This document shows positions 10,646-20,259 of a stretch of 64,000 nt of DNA, one piece after another (the first letter of the stretch is position 1; every line of letters starts with the position of its first letter). The stretch comes from Dactylorhiza incarnata (Eukaryota > Streptophyta > Magnoliopsida > Asparagales > Orchidaceae), in contig JAWHQI010000049.1 in the NCBI GenBank assembly GCA_033032865.1, positions 1,178,001-1,242,000 on the forward strand, read 5' to 3'. The notes under the pieces were generated by a model, which saw only the letters and a list, made by a program, of their open reading frames with translations, ran no database searches and was not told where the DNA came from. A program made the translations under genes and the position numbers.

Positions 10646-11480
10646 TGTTCGATTCAAAAGTGCGCTTACGAAGAAAATTGAAGGCTGCGGACTATCGGTT
10701 ACTATTTAGTTAGAGAATTCAGACCGCTAGCAGCGGTCGAGGCCAGACTTAGCCCGTCGCGGCAAATGCCACTCCTGCGACGGGCTTTCCTTTGATTGAA
10801 AAGTAGCGGTTACAAATGCGAGAAAGCAGAAGCCGGCCGGTCAACAGTTCGCGAGACCAGAAACTCGAGGCCGGAGCTCAGACAAGCGAGCTCTTGGATT
10901 CGAGCCTGTGTGTCTTGTGAACAGTGCCGCCCCCTATTTATAGGCTTGGGGGCCTGCCCGAATGGGCAGGGATAAAATAACCTCCTGCCCGGGTACAGGA
11001 GAAACGGGCAGGCGGTGACGGGATGCACAAAGAAGAAAAAGAAAGAGGTCGCGCGACCTGTCGGCCTGCCTTCCCGACCTGTCTTGATTGCGGCTGAGGA
11101 CACCGGGACCAAGTCAATAATGCAGACCGCGCGGTTTGGAGATTGAGGCCGCGGTCTGCCTTCTGGTCATGACTTAGCCAATCTTCACGAGGTAACTTGG
11201 GTAGCCTTCGATCTGGAGCCCCGGCCTGTTCTTCGGGGCTGGAACTTCGAGTTTCTATGGGACAACCCGCGCGGTCTTCTAGCTGAGACCGCGGATGATC
11301 TTCTTGCCTTGGATCTTTGACGATCTTATCCCTTTGGGGGCGATCCGGAAATGACACCAGGCCACCCGGCCTGGCCCTTCTTGAACTGAGAACCGCCGAT
11401 CCCGGGACCCAGCGGCTTGGCCCAGGAGTCCGCGCGGTCTGGTAATGGTCCAACCCAAGAAGCGGTTTTTCGGGCAAACA
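10646..11480 (-). repeat. 3' LTR of A
   Basis: Plus strand reads TGTTCGATTC to GGGCAAACA. The minus-strand TATA box is the complement of TATTTATAG at 10935-10943. Upstream of it lie several gaccgcgcggtc-like palindromes (for example near 11127 and 11270). A long minus-strand frame over 10938-11507 is present in both LTRs but looks like a chance GC-rich frame. Confidence 0.92.
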
Positions 11481-11491
11481 TAATCCCCGCA
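11481..11491 (-). other. Polypurine tract of A
   Basis: The minus strand reads gcggggatta immediately before the 3' LTR. The identical tract lies at the same place in B (25117-25127). Confidence 0.8.
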
Positions 11492-11565
11492 TATTTTCAA
11501 ATCTCAAAAGAATTTCGAAAATATTAGCTTTGACCGGGAGACCGCACCCGACCTGTCTTGAATTC

Positions 11566-11573
11566 TATAAGAG
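11566..11573 (+). promoter_or_regulatory. TATA box of antisense gene 1 in A
   Basis: TATAAGAG on the plus strand, 104 bases upstream of the ATG at 11670 and outside the LTR. The equivalent gene in B has TATAAATA at 98 bases. Confidence 0.65.
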
Positions 11574-11669
11574 AGCCAGAGAATTCATTCCACGGAGTTT
11601 TTTCCTGAAATCACGGGGTATTACTCGCCAGTTGCGGTCAGAATTTTTAAGACCGGCAATTCTTCAGCA

Positions 11670-13733
11670 ATGGACTTCCTGGACGCTGTGCTAGACCGCG
11701 TGGATCCCAGCGGAGACCAGAAGAGGGCGGAAGATAAGAGGCGCGAACCGTTGGAAAAGCCGAATAAGGAGAAAGAAAAGCAAGACCGGAAAGATCGGAA
11801 GAAGAGGAAGTGGGCTGAGAAGGCCGCAGCGGCTAGCCCCAAGCCAGTCATAGACTTATCAACTCCCAAAACTCCTGCAGAGCCCGTGGAGAACAGTTCG
11901 GGGCCTCCCCCTGATGTCTCGTCGATCCCTCCCAGCGACCTCAACCAACAGACCGCTAGCTTGCCGAGCAAAGAGGTGGCCGCCACTTCTGAAAAGGTTG
12001 TTTCAGACAGCCCTTCGAAGAAGGTCGGCGAAACTGCCTCGTTTGGAGTGGAAATCACCCCATCCGGGAACCCTCACCTGCTTGTCAGGGATCTAGAGGA
12101 AGAGGCGGTTAGCTCCCCCAGGACGGGCGAACCGAATACTCCTCTGTCCGTGGACGATTATCCCAGCCCCCTAAAAGAAGTTCACCCAGCTCCGGGTAAG
12201 AGAGAGAGGAAGAGGAAGCAGACCGGGTCCGTGACCGAGCGGATAACAAAGAAGGTCAAGAGGTTAGCCGCTAAGGAAAGGGCGGCTCTCAAGAAACCGA
12301 CCGACTCCCTCCTCCAGACCAATTCGCGACTAAAGGAGGAGCTAGGCCTCGCGACTCCTCCATCCAACAAGTCAAATGAATCACCGGCTACCCCTGATAC
12401 GAAACCGGGCGAACTGCCTCCGGGCTCGGCGAACAGCTTATCTTTCAATGGGATCTTTAGGGGTATGGACGAGTTGATGAAGCGAGATCAGCTTCTTGAC
12501 AGCCCGATTGTTCCCAGGCAAAATCCCTCTGCCACTGATAATATAGTCCGGCCTGAAGAGACCGCTCGGACGGAGACCGAAGAAAGAGAAGCTGCCGCCC
12601 GGACTGCCTTGGAGGTCGAAGAGAGAACGAGGGAGCTTGAAGAAGTTCTGAGAGCGCGGGAGGAGGTTCCCCCAGCGATGACCGGGGAGGAGATAATGAC
12701 GGTGAAGAAGGAGAGGGCGGAACAGGCCTTGAACAAGCCGTCGCGGCCTGATCCTCTTGCGGCAGGTAAGGATTCTACGGACTACAAAGCTGTCCGCTTT
12801 TCCATTCCGCGGCCTCGCCATAATAAATTAGTGAACCCGCCGCCGAGCCTCTTTTCTTTAGCGGCCCGGCTCCCTTTCATTAGGCCAAGTACAGAGAGAC
12901 TCTGGCGTGAGCAATGTCAGAGGATGAACTCGGGACGGTCTAAATGGCCTGCCCGCCCAGGCACTGCTCTCGTATTTATGTTCATTTTTACTTATATATA
13001 GCGTTGCATGCTTTTATTTTTCATAACCAAACGGCTTCTTTCAGATAGCGCGGACCAGATTATGAAACCGGGCGACCTTGAGGCCAGCCTGCCTTCATTA
13101 GCTCCCCTGATTTCAACCTGTGCGACGACCTTGCCAGAAGGGCCGCAGCTGTTTGATCGCCTTGAGGCAGATCTGATCAACCTGAGAGCCCGCTTGAAGG
13201 AGGCAGAAAACCAGGAGGCCGCCACTCGGACCGCTCTGGCACAATCAGAGATTGACAGGAGATCCAGCACAGAGAGGGTGAAAGTCCTGGAGACTCAGCT
13301 TGAGGCCGCGCGGGCAGCAGTGGTGGCTACGCGGGCTACTCTGACCGTCCAACTGGAAAAAGAGAAGAGAGCCTCTGCCAAATTTGAGAGCGACTCGAAA
13401 TATTACCAGGATAAATTCCTGCGCTTAACCAGAGAAGTCGCCGCTGGTCGGCGAAATATGAACGATGGGGTGGTAGCTGTTAGCCGCCCGACTATTGGAG
13501 CGGGCTCGAATCCTCCCCCAGTCCGGGCGGCTGATCCAATGATTGACGAGGCCGCCTCAACCCCCCGTATGATTGCCGCTTCGCGGGTCGAAAGGAATGC
13601 CGGGCGGCTTCATAGTACAATCAACCACCTCCACTTTCATACTAGCCAGATTTATTCCCTTTTGAACACCACCAGCGACCAGGTCGCACGACTTCATAGA
13701 GAGGATGCCTCCCCAGAACGCCGTCAGCCGTGA
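11670..13733 (+). CDS. Antisense gene 1 of element A, two exons, coiled-coil protein of unknown function
   Basis: ATG at 11670. Exon 1 is 11670-12765 (donor GTAAGG), the intron is 12766-13044 ending in TTTCAG, and exon 2 is 13045-13733. The split codon G|AT restores one frame of 594 residues with no stop. The N-terminus MDFLDAVLDRVDPSG resembles that of the B copy (MLDLLKALPSK). Residues 10-60 are charged and lysine-rich, the middle is rich in proline and serine, and residues 280-360 and 390-510 look like coiled coils rich in Arg, Glu and Ala. No enzyme motif is visible. It runs opposite to gag-pol, starts beside the 3' LTR, and is followed by antisense gene 2 in the same direction. Tat-lineage gypsy elements are known to carry antisense frames here; the function is unknown. 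Confidence 0.72.
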
Positions 13734-14035
13734 CCAACTTTGAGAACTTGTATTATGAATGTGGCCCATCGATTTGAACAATGCTTTTTCTCTCTTATTC
13801 TGAATAACTCGCGCGGTCTTCTTTTTAACCGCTATATTTGGTGCCTTGTTTAGATCTTATGTTTTATTCGAACTGACTTCTGGTCGGGCGAACTGTGATG
13901 TATGCTTGTTTCTGTTTTTTCTGGATGCCTTTGCTTCTTTTATTTCTCTGGTGAATCTAACCACATAGGCCATTGACCGGGCGGTTAGAATGTATAGCCG
14001 CGATATGATTTTACTATTCACAGATCATAGAAATC
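13734..14035 (+). other. Spacer between antisense genes 1 and 2 of A
   Basis: About 300 bases with no open frame. Contains the words cgcgcggtc and gaccgggcggtt. Holds the 3' end of gene 1 and the promoter of gene 2. Confidence 0.6.
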
Positions 14036-14043
14036 TATAAGTA
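14036..14043 (+). promoter_or_regulatory. TATA box of antisense gene 2 in A
   Basis: TATAAGTA, 42 bases upstream of the ATG at 14078. B has TATAAATA 79 bases upstream of its gene 2. Confidence 0.65.
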
Positions 14044-14077
14044 GGGAATTTTCCGAAGTCATTCTCACGATTTACAG

Positions 14078-15938
14078 ATGGCGCGATCCAAGAACAAGTC
14101 GCAGCGACCTGTTAAAGTTAAAGCCGTCCGAGCTGACGCGGCCTTGGCATTCCATTCGGCGGACCATCCGGAATGCCGCCTTACTCAGAACGAACTGGAC
14201 GATTTCATTGCCAGTCACATGGTAGGGAGTAATCTGCTCGCGCGACTTCCTTTGCGTGACGAGCGGATTAACTCTTCCAATCCGCACCAGATCGCCGTCC
14301 CAGTTGACCACTTCGAATATGGCTTCAAGTTTCCACTACCGCTTGAAGTCATTGCCATCTTTGACCATTATGGGGTTGTGCCCGGTCAGCTTCCGCCGAA
14401 CTCCATCGCTTCAATATATAGCTTCATCTCTTACCTGCGGTTCGAGCGAACCAGATTCTCCATCGACCTGTTCAGAAAATTCTTCTCTGTGCGGGCAGTT
14501 TCCGACTCGGGGACTTCGACTTATAGGGGCATCTCTACTTCAGCTGCCACAGGCTGAAGATTGTCAATCTGGCGAACAAAGTCTCCGACTGGTCGGAGCG
14601 GTTTGTAATGCTCGAAGGTAACTTCGGACTGTTGCAAACCGACCCGCAGGTTCGGGGGGAGGAGGTTTTCCAAATCCCCTAGGTCGGAAAGATCGAAGCG
14701 GACACCTTCGCATTCCTTGAGAAGGAGCGGTTGGATATCAACCACTACATCCCGCTGTTCTTGGAACTGGAGAATATCCTCCCCGAGCATAGTAAGTCCC
14801 CTTAGACCGTCTTTATATGACCGCGCGGCCTTCTTTACTTACGCTTTTGATTTCATTTTGCAGCCGCCCATATCGTTCCTGCGAACAAGCCGGTCACGCC
14901 GGCCGGCCCAGTTTTAACCCAGAGGGAGAAGAGGCAGCGGCGAAAGAGGTCGCAATCCTCGGAAGAAGAGGGCCCGGCCTCTTCTGACGACTACGAAATC
15001 CTTCGTTCTAGTGGGAACCCGCCCGATCTGCAGGGCAACCCGACCGTCCTTTGGCATAGGGATGGAAGTCGGATCCGGGTATCCACCGCTCTTCCTCCAT
15101 GGGGGAGCGACAAAATTGAATGCCATGCCCTAGCCGCCGGGACCGCTTTGTATGGTCGAAAGACCTTAAGGAGGCTGATGAGAACTCCTGAAGAAGAGCT
15201 CCCCCGGCTAGCGGCTCAAGCCGGCGCCTGGGGATTTTCGGCCAACCACTTCATGGCCCTGGCGTATAAGCGGCTAGTTTCTGCTCAGAAACTTCTGGAG
15301 AGAAAGTACGAGGAGCAGGCCGCGGAGAATACGCGGCTTCGAGAGGAGAACGCGCGGCTTCAGGAAGTCGTGGCGGTGAGTTTTTCAAAAAGACAATGCG
15401 GTCCCCTTCGATCAGCCCGGGCGACCTAATTCATTTTGCCTTTCTTTTGCAGAGACAATACGAGATGACCAACCCGGCCTTCCAGGACGAGGTGCTACCC
15501 CATGTGGCCCAAGGGATCAACAAGGCCTTGGGTCTCATGGGAGACCGGGGCGGTCTGTCCGAAGGATTCGGCGGAACCACCTTCTCCGACCTTTTCCCCG
15601 CCTTGGAGGTCCAGCTTGACGAAATCAGCCGACGGAAAAAAGGAAAATCCAAGGTGGGCGAGGAGGCCGAAACCGACGCGGGCAGGGAGATCGTGCTCCA
15701 TCAAGGAGGCGATGGAAGTGATGAAGCCGCTGAAGAGGCCGACGCGGATGGAGATGCTGATGACTATGACGATGAGGACAGCTTGTCCTCTGGATCCACC
15801 GGCTCTGCAAGCAAGACCGGGCGGTCTAGCGACAGTAGTTCGTCCGGCTCCTCCTCACTAAGTGAAGGTTATTCGCCGGAGGTTGACATCGACTCAATTT
15901 CTCCTGCCAAGAAGAAGAAGAAAAAATCAGCAGACTAG
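14078..15938 (+). pseudogene. Antisense gene 2 of element A (putative gypsy-type transposon family), three exons, broken
   Basis: ATG at 14078. Residues about 73-135 read VPVDHFEYGFKFPLP and GQLPPNSIASIYSF, the signature I know from the plant Pfam family Transposase_28 (putative gypsy type transposon), whose role is unknown. Exons: 14078-14791, 14864-15375, 15453-15938, with introns of 72 and 77 bp (GTAAGT...TTGCAG and GTGAGT...TTGCAG) in phases 1 and 0, the same phases as in B. Exon 2 encodes a basic segment and a coiled coil; exon 3 has acidic and serine-rich stretches and a lysine-rich end. Exon 1 is damaged: a frame change near 14500-14525, then TAG at 14524 and TAG at 14680 in the frame that continues the homology. 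Confidence 0.75.
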
Positions 15939-16369
15939 TGCCCTTTGTTTTTCTAATTTAATTTTTGTAACCGCCGGTCTCTTTTTGTTGGCCGGGCGGT
16001 CAATATTTTGTAAACACTTTTTTTGGGAAATGAAATAGAAATTTTACCTGTCTGATTGTCCTTCTATTATTACTTACTTGTGATACCTTGTCTTTTTTTT
16101 TCCTTTACTCTCCATGATCTAATCGCGCGGTCATCTTGGTCTGAGCATAAGTGATGATTGATTGTCTTTGAAGATCCTTTATCCAGCCCGCGCGATTATT
16201 CATTTGGATCTCAGGATATTCGATTTCTAATAACAGATAGATTCATGCGGCTATAATTCGGATCGCGCGGCTTCTCTTCATTTGTAGATATTAAATACTT
16301 GCTGCTATGTAATGAATAACAACTTTCACGCAGTTCGGATTCAGTTCTGGCGAGTAATCCATTATGTCT
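15939..16369. other. Non-coding stretch downstream of antisense gene 2 in A
   Basis: No open frame. Contains scattered gcgcggtc, gaccgg and cgcgcgat words. Probably the 3' untranslated part and terminator region of antisense gene 2. Confidence 0.5.
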
Positions 16370-17260
16370 AGAGATAACTTTTGCTAAGAAATAGCTTAAC
16401 CTGATCGGTTAGAACACAATCCGAGCGACCACATATCCAAATCCAGGAATATCCAATTCTGATTATTCATTCAGGGATGGATAATGCCCGGCCGGTTTAA
16501 AATTCAACCCGGATTATATAGCTAGATCCATAAGTATTAACTTGATGGAGTAGAGAGATAGATATATCCGATCGGTCAAAGTGTAACCCGAGCGATCACA
16601 TAATTAGCTCCAGAAGTATCCAATTTTATAAAGGATGAATAATCCCGCCCGGTTTGAATACAACCCGGGCAATCAGATAATCTGTTCCGGAATCTTGATT
16701 AGGAATGGTCAGATCCGCCTGGTTAGAGTGCAGCCCGGGCGATCATATGAATAGATTCAAAAACACTTTACTTAATAAAAGACGGGCATATCCGCCCGGT
16801 TAGAATGCAACCCGAGTGATCAGATTAGTCAGTCCCGGAAACATCCAACTTAGTTTAAAGATGTATAGATTCGCTCGGCTAGAATAAAATCCGGACAACC
16901 ATATGATCCGAATGTAGAAATACCCAACTCATTTACGGATGGACAGATAGATAAATTCGACCGGTCAGAATGAAATCTGAGTAACTATATATCATTTCCA
17001 GAAATATCAATCTTTATAGAAGATGAATGGACTCGCCCGGTTTGAATGTCACCCGGGTAATAGATGATCATCTTCGGAGATTTCCATCTTATAAAACATC
17101 GATAAGACCGCCCGGTTATATAACAACCTGGGTAACAGATAATCGGCTCCGGAGATATCCAATTAAAAATTTGATAAGATCGCCCGGTTAAATAACAACC
17201 CGGGTAATCATATACTTGTCAGAGAATATCCCAACTTATATCCAATCAGACCGTTCGGTT
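16370..17260. repeat. Degenerate tandem repeats in the 3' region of A
   Basis: About eleven diverged units of roughly 65-100 bp, each holding the pair 'cgcccggttagaat' and 'caacccgggcgatca' (for example near 16655, 16712, 16793, 17035, 17105 and 17180). The spacing drifts and identity is moderate, so the array is old. Tandem repeats between pol and the 3' LTR are common in Tat and Ogre elements. Confidence 0.7.
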
Positions 17261-17429
17261 TGGATGTTCAGACCGCTCGGTCTCATTTATCATAACCCTT
17301 TATTAGGGTAGACGAACACCTGTACCTGTCTTAACCATATCTTCCTCGAATGGTTTTATACAAGAAACCATAAGAGGCAAATGCCTTCCTGTAGAGAAAG
17401 AATAAGAAAAAAGGTATGTACAGACTCAA

Positions 17430-17722
17430 ATGACCAAGTGGGCAGGTGGGCCTCGGCGGCGAACATTGCTTTCCTCAAGTGGTCATAAGAGCTGTAAACG
17501 ACTCATCCGCTCTCTTGCCTAGGGTTACAAGCTGAGTTGATCAATTGGGCAGGTGGGCCTCGGCGGCGAACATTGCTTTCCTCAGAGAGATCAACTCAGT
17601 TGTGGGCCCAACTAGGCACCGTTTCGAGAGTACCTAAGAGTATTCGATGGTCACAGACTATGATGATCAGTTGGGCAGGTGGGCCTCGGCGGCGAACATT
17701 GCTTTCCTCAGAAAGATCATCA
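17430..17722. other. Three repeated stem-core elements with changing stems
   Basis: Three copies of a core GGGCAGGTGGGCCTCGGCGG followed by CGAACATTGCTTTCCTCA. Each is flanked by an inverted repeat of different sequence: ATGACCA/TGGTCAT (17430, 17480), CTGAGTTGATC/GATCAACTCAG (17532, 17589), TGATGATC/GATCATCA (17661, 17715). A related copy is in B at 30658-30727. Constant core with changing but complementary flanks suggests a folded nucleic acid. The strand that matters is not known. Confidence 0.7.
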
Positions 17723-18081
17723 AAGCTGTAACTATATCCCTCCGGGGCATGATAGAGCTGACAATCACCTAGACCTCCCTTGATGCAGGGGTATGTCAGA
17801 TATCGGTCGGGATCCAAAATTCTGAAGACCTCCGCAGCGGAATTGGCAAGCTACCACTACACGTGTGCGAAAACTCCCCGCATCACATGGTCTTGGTGGG
17901 TTTTACGCTACGACTACAATCCGAGGGGGTTCGAGCAGAATTCGGCGATATCTCAGAGGTTTGGGGGAGTGAGATATGTATATTTACATTCATAATGTAG
18001 AGAACCATCAGACAAGAAGAGGTGTCAGTATAGGGCTTTTCATTTAATATCAAAAGAAATGTAGAGAATAAAAGAGATAAT
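17723..18081. other. Conserved non-coding block beside the pol stop of A
   Basis: Parts such as agagctgacaatcacctagacctccc and the stretch around gcaagctaccactac match B at 30765-30826 and 39000-39050. It is the 3' untranslated region of gag-pol on the minus strand. Confidence 0.6.
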
Positions 18082-20259
18082 TCAAGGATAGAATCGTTTA
18101 AGATCGTCACCGCTCCAAGTACGCGGGATGTCTTCCCCTTCACTGGTGTGGAGACGGTAGGCCCCATTCTTTAATACTTCTTTGATGATAAAAGGTCCTG
18201 CCCAATTAGGATCCAGCTTTCCAACATTACCAGACCTGGCCGCAGCATCTATCTTCTTTAATACCAAATCACCGCTTGCGAACTGCTTTACCCTGACATT
18301 CTTGTCAAAATATTTTGCCATCCTCCTTTTAACTTCCTCCTGTCTGATAGTTGCCTCGTCTTGAAGCTCCTCGATCAGATCCAGACTATACCTCATAGCC
18401 TCATCATTTTCATCCATCCATGATTCTCCTCCCTCTTTTGCATATATAACCCTTGGAGTGACCACTTCAAATTCTACGGGAACAACGGCCTCTGAGCCAT
18501 GAGATAGTTTGAACGGCGTCTCCCCTGTAGCTGAAGATGGCGTAGTACGAAGGGTCCAAAGGATGGAAGGAAGCTGGTCTGCCCAATTCCCTTTTTGATT
18601 TAAGACCCTTTTCATCAAGAGCTGCCGGATTTGCCTGTTCGCTGCTTCCACCTGGCCATTGGTCCTGGGATGATGTACTGAGGAAAATCGCAGATCAATT
18701 CCTGCCTGATCGCAGAAGCTTTTCATCTCAGAATTGTTGAACTGTGGACCGTTATCGGTAACAATTGCTAACGGAATTCCATGCCGGCAAATTATTTCCC
18801 CCCAGATGAAGTTTCTGACGATCTGAGTTGTTGTTTTTGCTAGCGCTTTTGCCTCAATCCACTTACTGAAATAGTCGATCATTACCAGGATGAAACGGCG
18901 TTGACCGCTGGCCATCGGAAAAGGTCCCATAAGATCCATTCCCCATACTGCAAAAGGCCACGGCGCGGTTATCGACCTGAGTGACTGAGCAGGCAAATGC
19001 TGAAGAGGAGCGAACTTTTGGCACTGGACACATCGCCTGGCAAATGCTTCAGCATCTTTCCTCATGGTCGGCCAAAAATATCCCTGCCGCAAGATCCTTT
19101 TCTCCAAAGTCTTTGCTCCTGAATGACTACCGCACTCTCCCGAATGAATTTCCTGAAGTATAGCCGGGACCTCCTCTTCTGAAACGCACCGTGCTGAGGG
19201 AGAAATCAGAGTTTTCCTATACAAGACTCCTGCCATCAAGTAGTAGTAGGCTGCCTTTCTTCTGAATCTATTTCTGTCCTTGATTGACGAATGAAACTCC
19301 CCTTTTGACAGAAATAGTTCATAAGGATCTTTCCAGGAAGGATTTTGATTGATCTGCATGAGCTCCTCTTCTTCCGTCCCATCTGTTGCTGGATGAAAAA
19401 GTTCTGAGGTCACCCCTCCGGATGGAAGACCAAACTTTGATAATTCGTCTGCCTCTTCATTCTGTGTTCTCGGAATGTGTTCGATGATGAAGGATTTGAA
19501 TCTCCCAATTTCTTTCTTCGCTAGGAATAGATATTTTCTCAACATCGGTTCTCTTGTTTCATAATTCCCCAGAACCTGCGAGGCCATTACAAGAGAATCA
19601 GTTTTCACATGAACATGTTCTATCCCAAGCTCCTTCGCGAGTCTCAAGCCAGCCAAGAATGCTTCGTATTCGGCCTGGTTATTTGTAACTGAAAAGAAAA
19701 ATTTGATAGCCTGCTCCAGCCTGACGCCATTTGGACTGATCAGAACCACTCCGGCTCCCACGGAGTTTCTGCCAGAAGCCCCGTCCACATAAATGATCCA
19801 AGCCAAGGGAGATTGTACTCTCTGTTCTGGATTAGACTCTGTCGTATCCACCAAGAAATCTGCCAATACTTGTGCCTTTATTGCCGTTCTGGGAACGTAT
19901 GATATTTCGAACTCGCTTAGCTCAATTGCCCATTTAGCCAACCTTCCTGAATGATCCGGCTTTTCTAAGATACTTTTTAGTGGATGATCCGAGACCACCT
20001 GAATGGGATGAGCCTGAAAATAGGGGCGGAGCCTTCGTGATGACATGACCAAAGCCAAGGCTAATTTCTCCAAGATTGAATATCTAGTTTCCGTATCTTT
20101 GAGGATGTGGCTGACATAATATATCGGAAACTGCTTCTTTTTCTCTTCCCGCACCAGGACAGAGCTTATCGCATCTGGGCCCACTCCCAGGTACAAGAAT
20201 AGTGTTTCCCCTTCGCGAGGGCTTTGAAGAAGAGGGGTTGAGGTTAACTGCTTTTTCAA
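18082..20259 (-). CDS. pol: RNase H, archaeal-type RNase H and integrase of element A
   Basis: 725-residue open frame, the C-terminal half of the gypsy polyprotein, in a different frame from the Gag-protease-RT part. Residues 15-138 are the gypsy RNase H region. A second, Tat-lineage RNase H follows at 154-275 with Asp159, Glu197 or 199, Asp221 and Asp271. Integrase: HHCC finger around His379-Cys413 and catalytic Asp442, Asp502, Glu538. It degrades the RNA template and inserts the cDNA. The frame really begins upstream: a one-base loss in a C run (plus strand 20306-20311, six bases, seven expected) separates it from RT, so the first codon of this open stretch (TTG) is not a true start. All integrase catalytic residues are present. 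Confidence 0.9.
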   Translation of the reverse strand: MKKQLTSTPLLQSPREGETLFLYLGVGPDAISSVLVREEKKKQFPIYYVSHILKDTETRYSILEKLALALVMSSRRLRPYFQAHPIQVVSDHPLKSILEKPDHSGRLAKWAIELSEFEISYVPRTAIKAQVLADFLVDTTESNPEQRVQSPLAWIIYVDGASGRNSVGAGVVLISPNGVRLEQAIKFFFSVTNNQAEYEAFLAGLRLAKELGIEHVHVKTDSLVMASQVLGNYETREPMLRKYLFLAKKEIGRFKSFIIEHIPRTQNEEADELSKFGLPSGGVTSELFHPATDGTEEEELMQINQNPSWKDPYELFLSKGEFHSSIKDRNRFRRKAAYYYLMAGVLYRKTLISPSARCVSEEEVPAILQEIHSGECGSHSGAKTLEKRILRQGYFWPTMRKDAEAFARRCVQCQKFAPLQHLPAQSLRSITAPWPFAVWGMDLMGPFPMASGQRRFILVMIDYFSKWIEAKALAKTTTQIVRNFIWGEIICRHGIPLAIVTDNGPQFNNSEMKSFCDQAGIDLRFSSVHHPRTNGQVEAANRQIRQLLMKRVLNQKGNWADQLPSILWTLRTTPSSATGETPFKLSHGSEAVVPVEFEVVTPRVIYAKEGGESWMDENDEAMRYSLDLIEELQDEATIRQEEVKRRMAKYFDKNVRVKQFASGDLVLKKIDAAARSGNVGKLDPNWAGPFIIKEVLKNGAYRLHTSEGEDIPRTWSGDDLKRFYP

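Noticed and set aside
10938..11507. Long minus-strand frame (189 codons) in the A LTR, with a counterpart at 24043-24582
   Set aside because: It lies mainly in the U3 and core of the LTR, reads across the TATA box, has no known motif and is explained by GC-rich sequence with few stops.
12766..13001. Reading antisense gene 1 of A as a single 443-codon frame ending at 13001
   Set aside because: A GTAAGG donor and TTTCAG acceptor with matching phase join it to the next frame, and the same layout occurs in B.
16370..17722. CRISPR-like regular repeats
   Set aside because: The units are degenerate and unevenly spaced, spacers are not unique, no cas genes are present, and the context is a plant retrotransposon.
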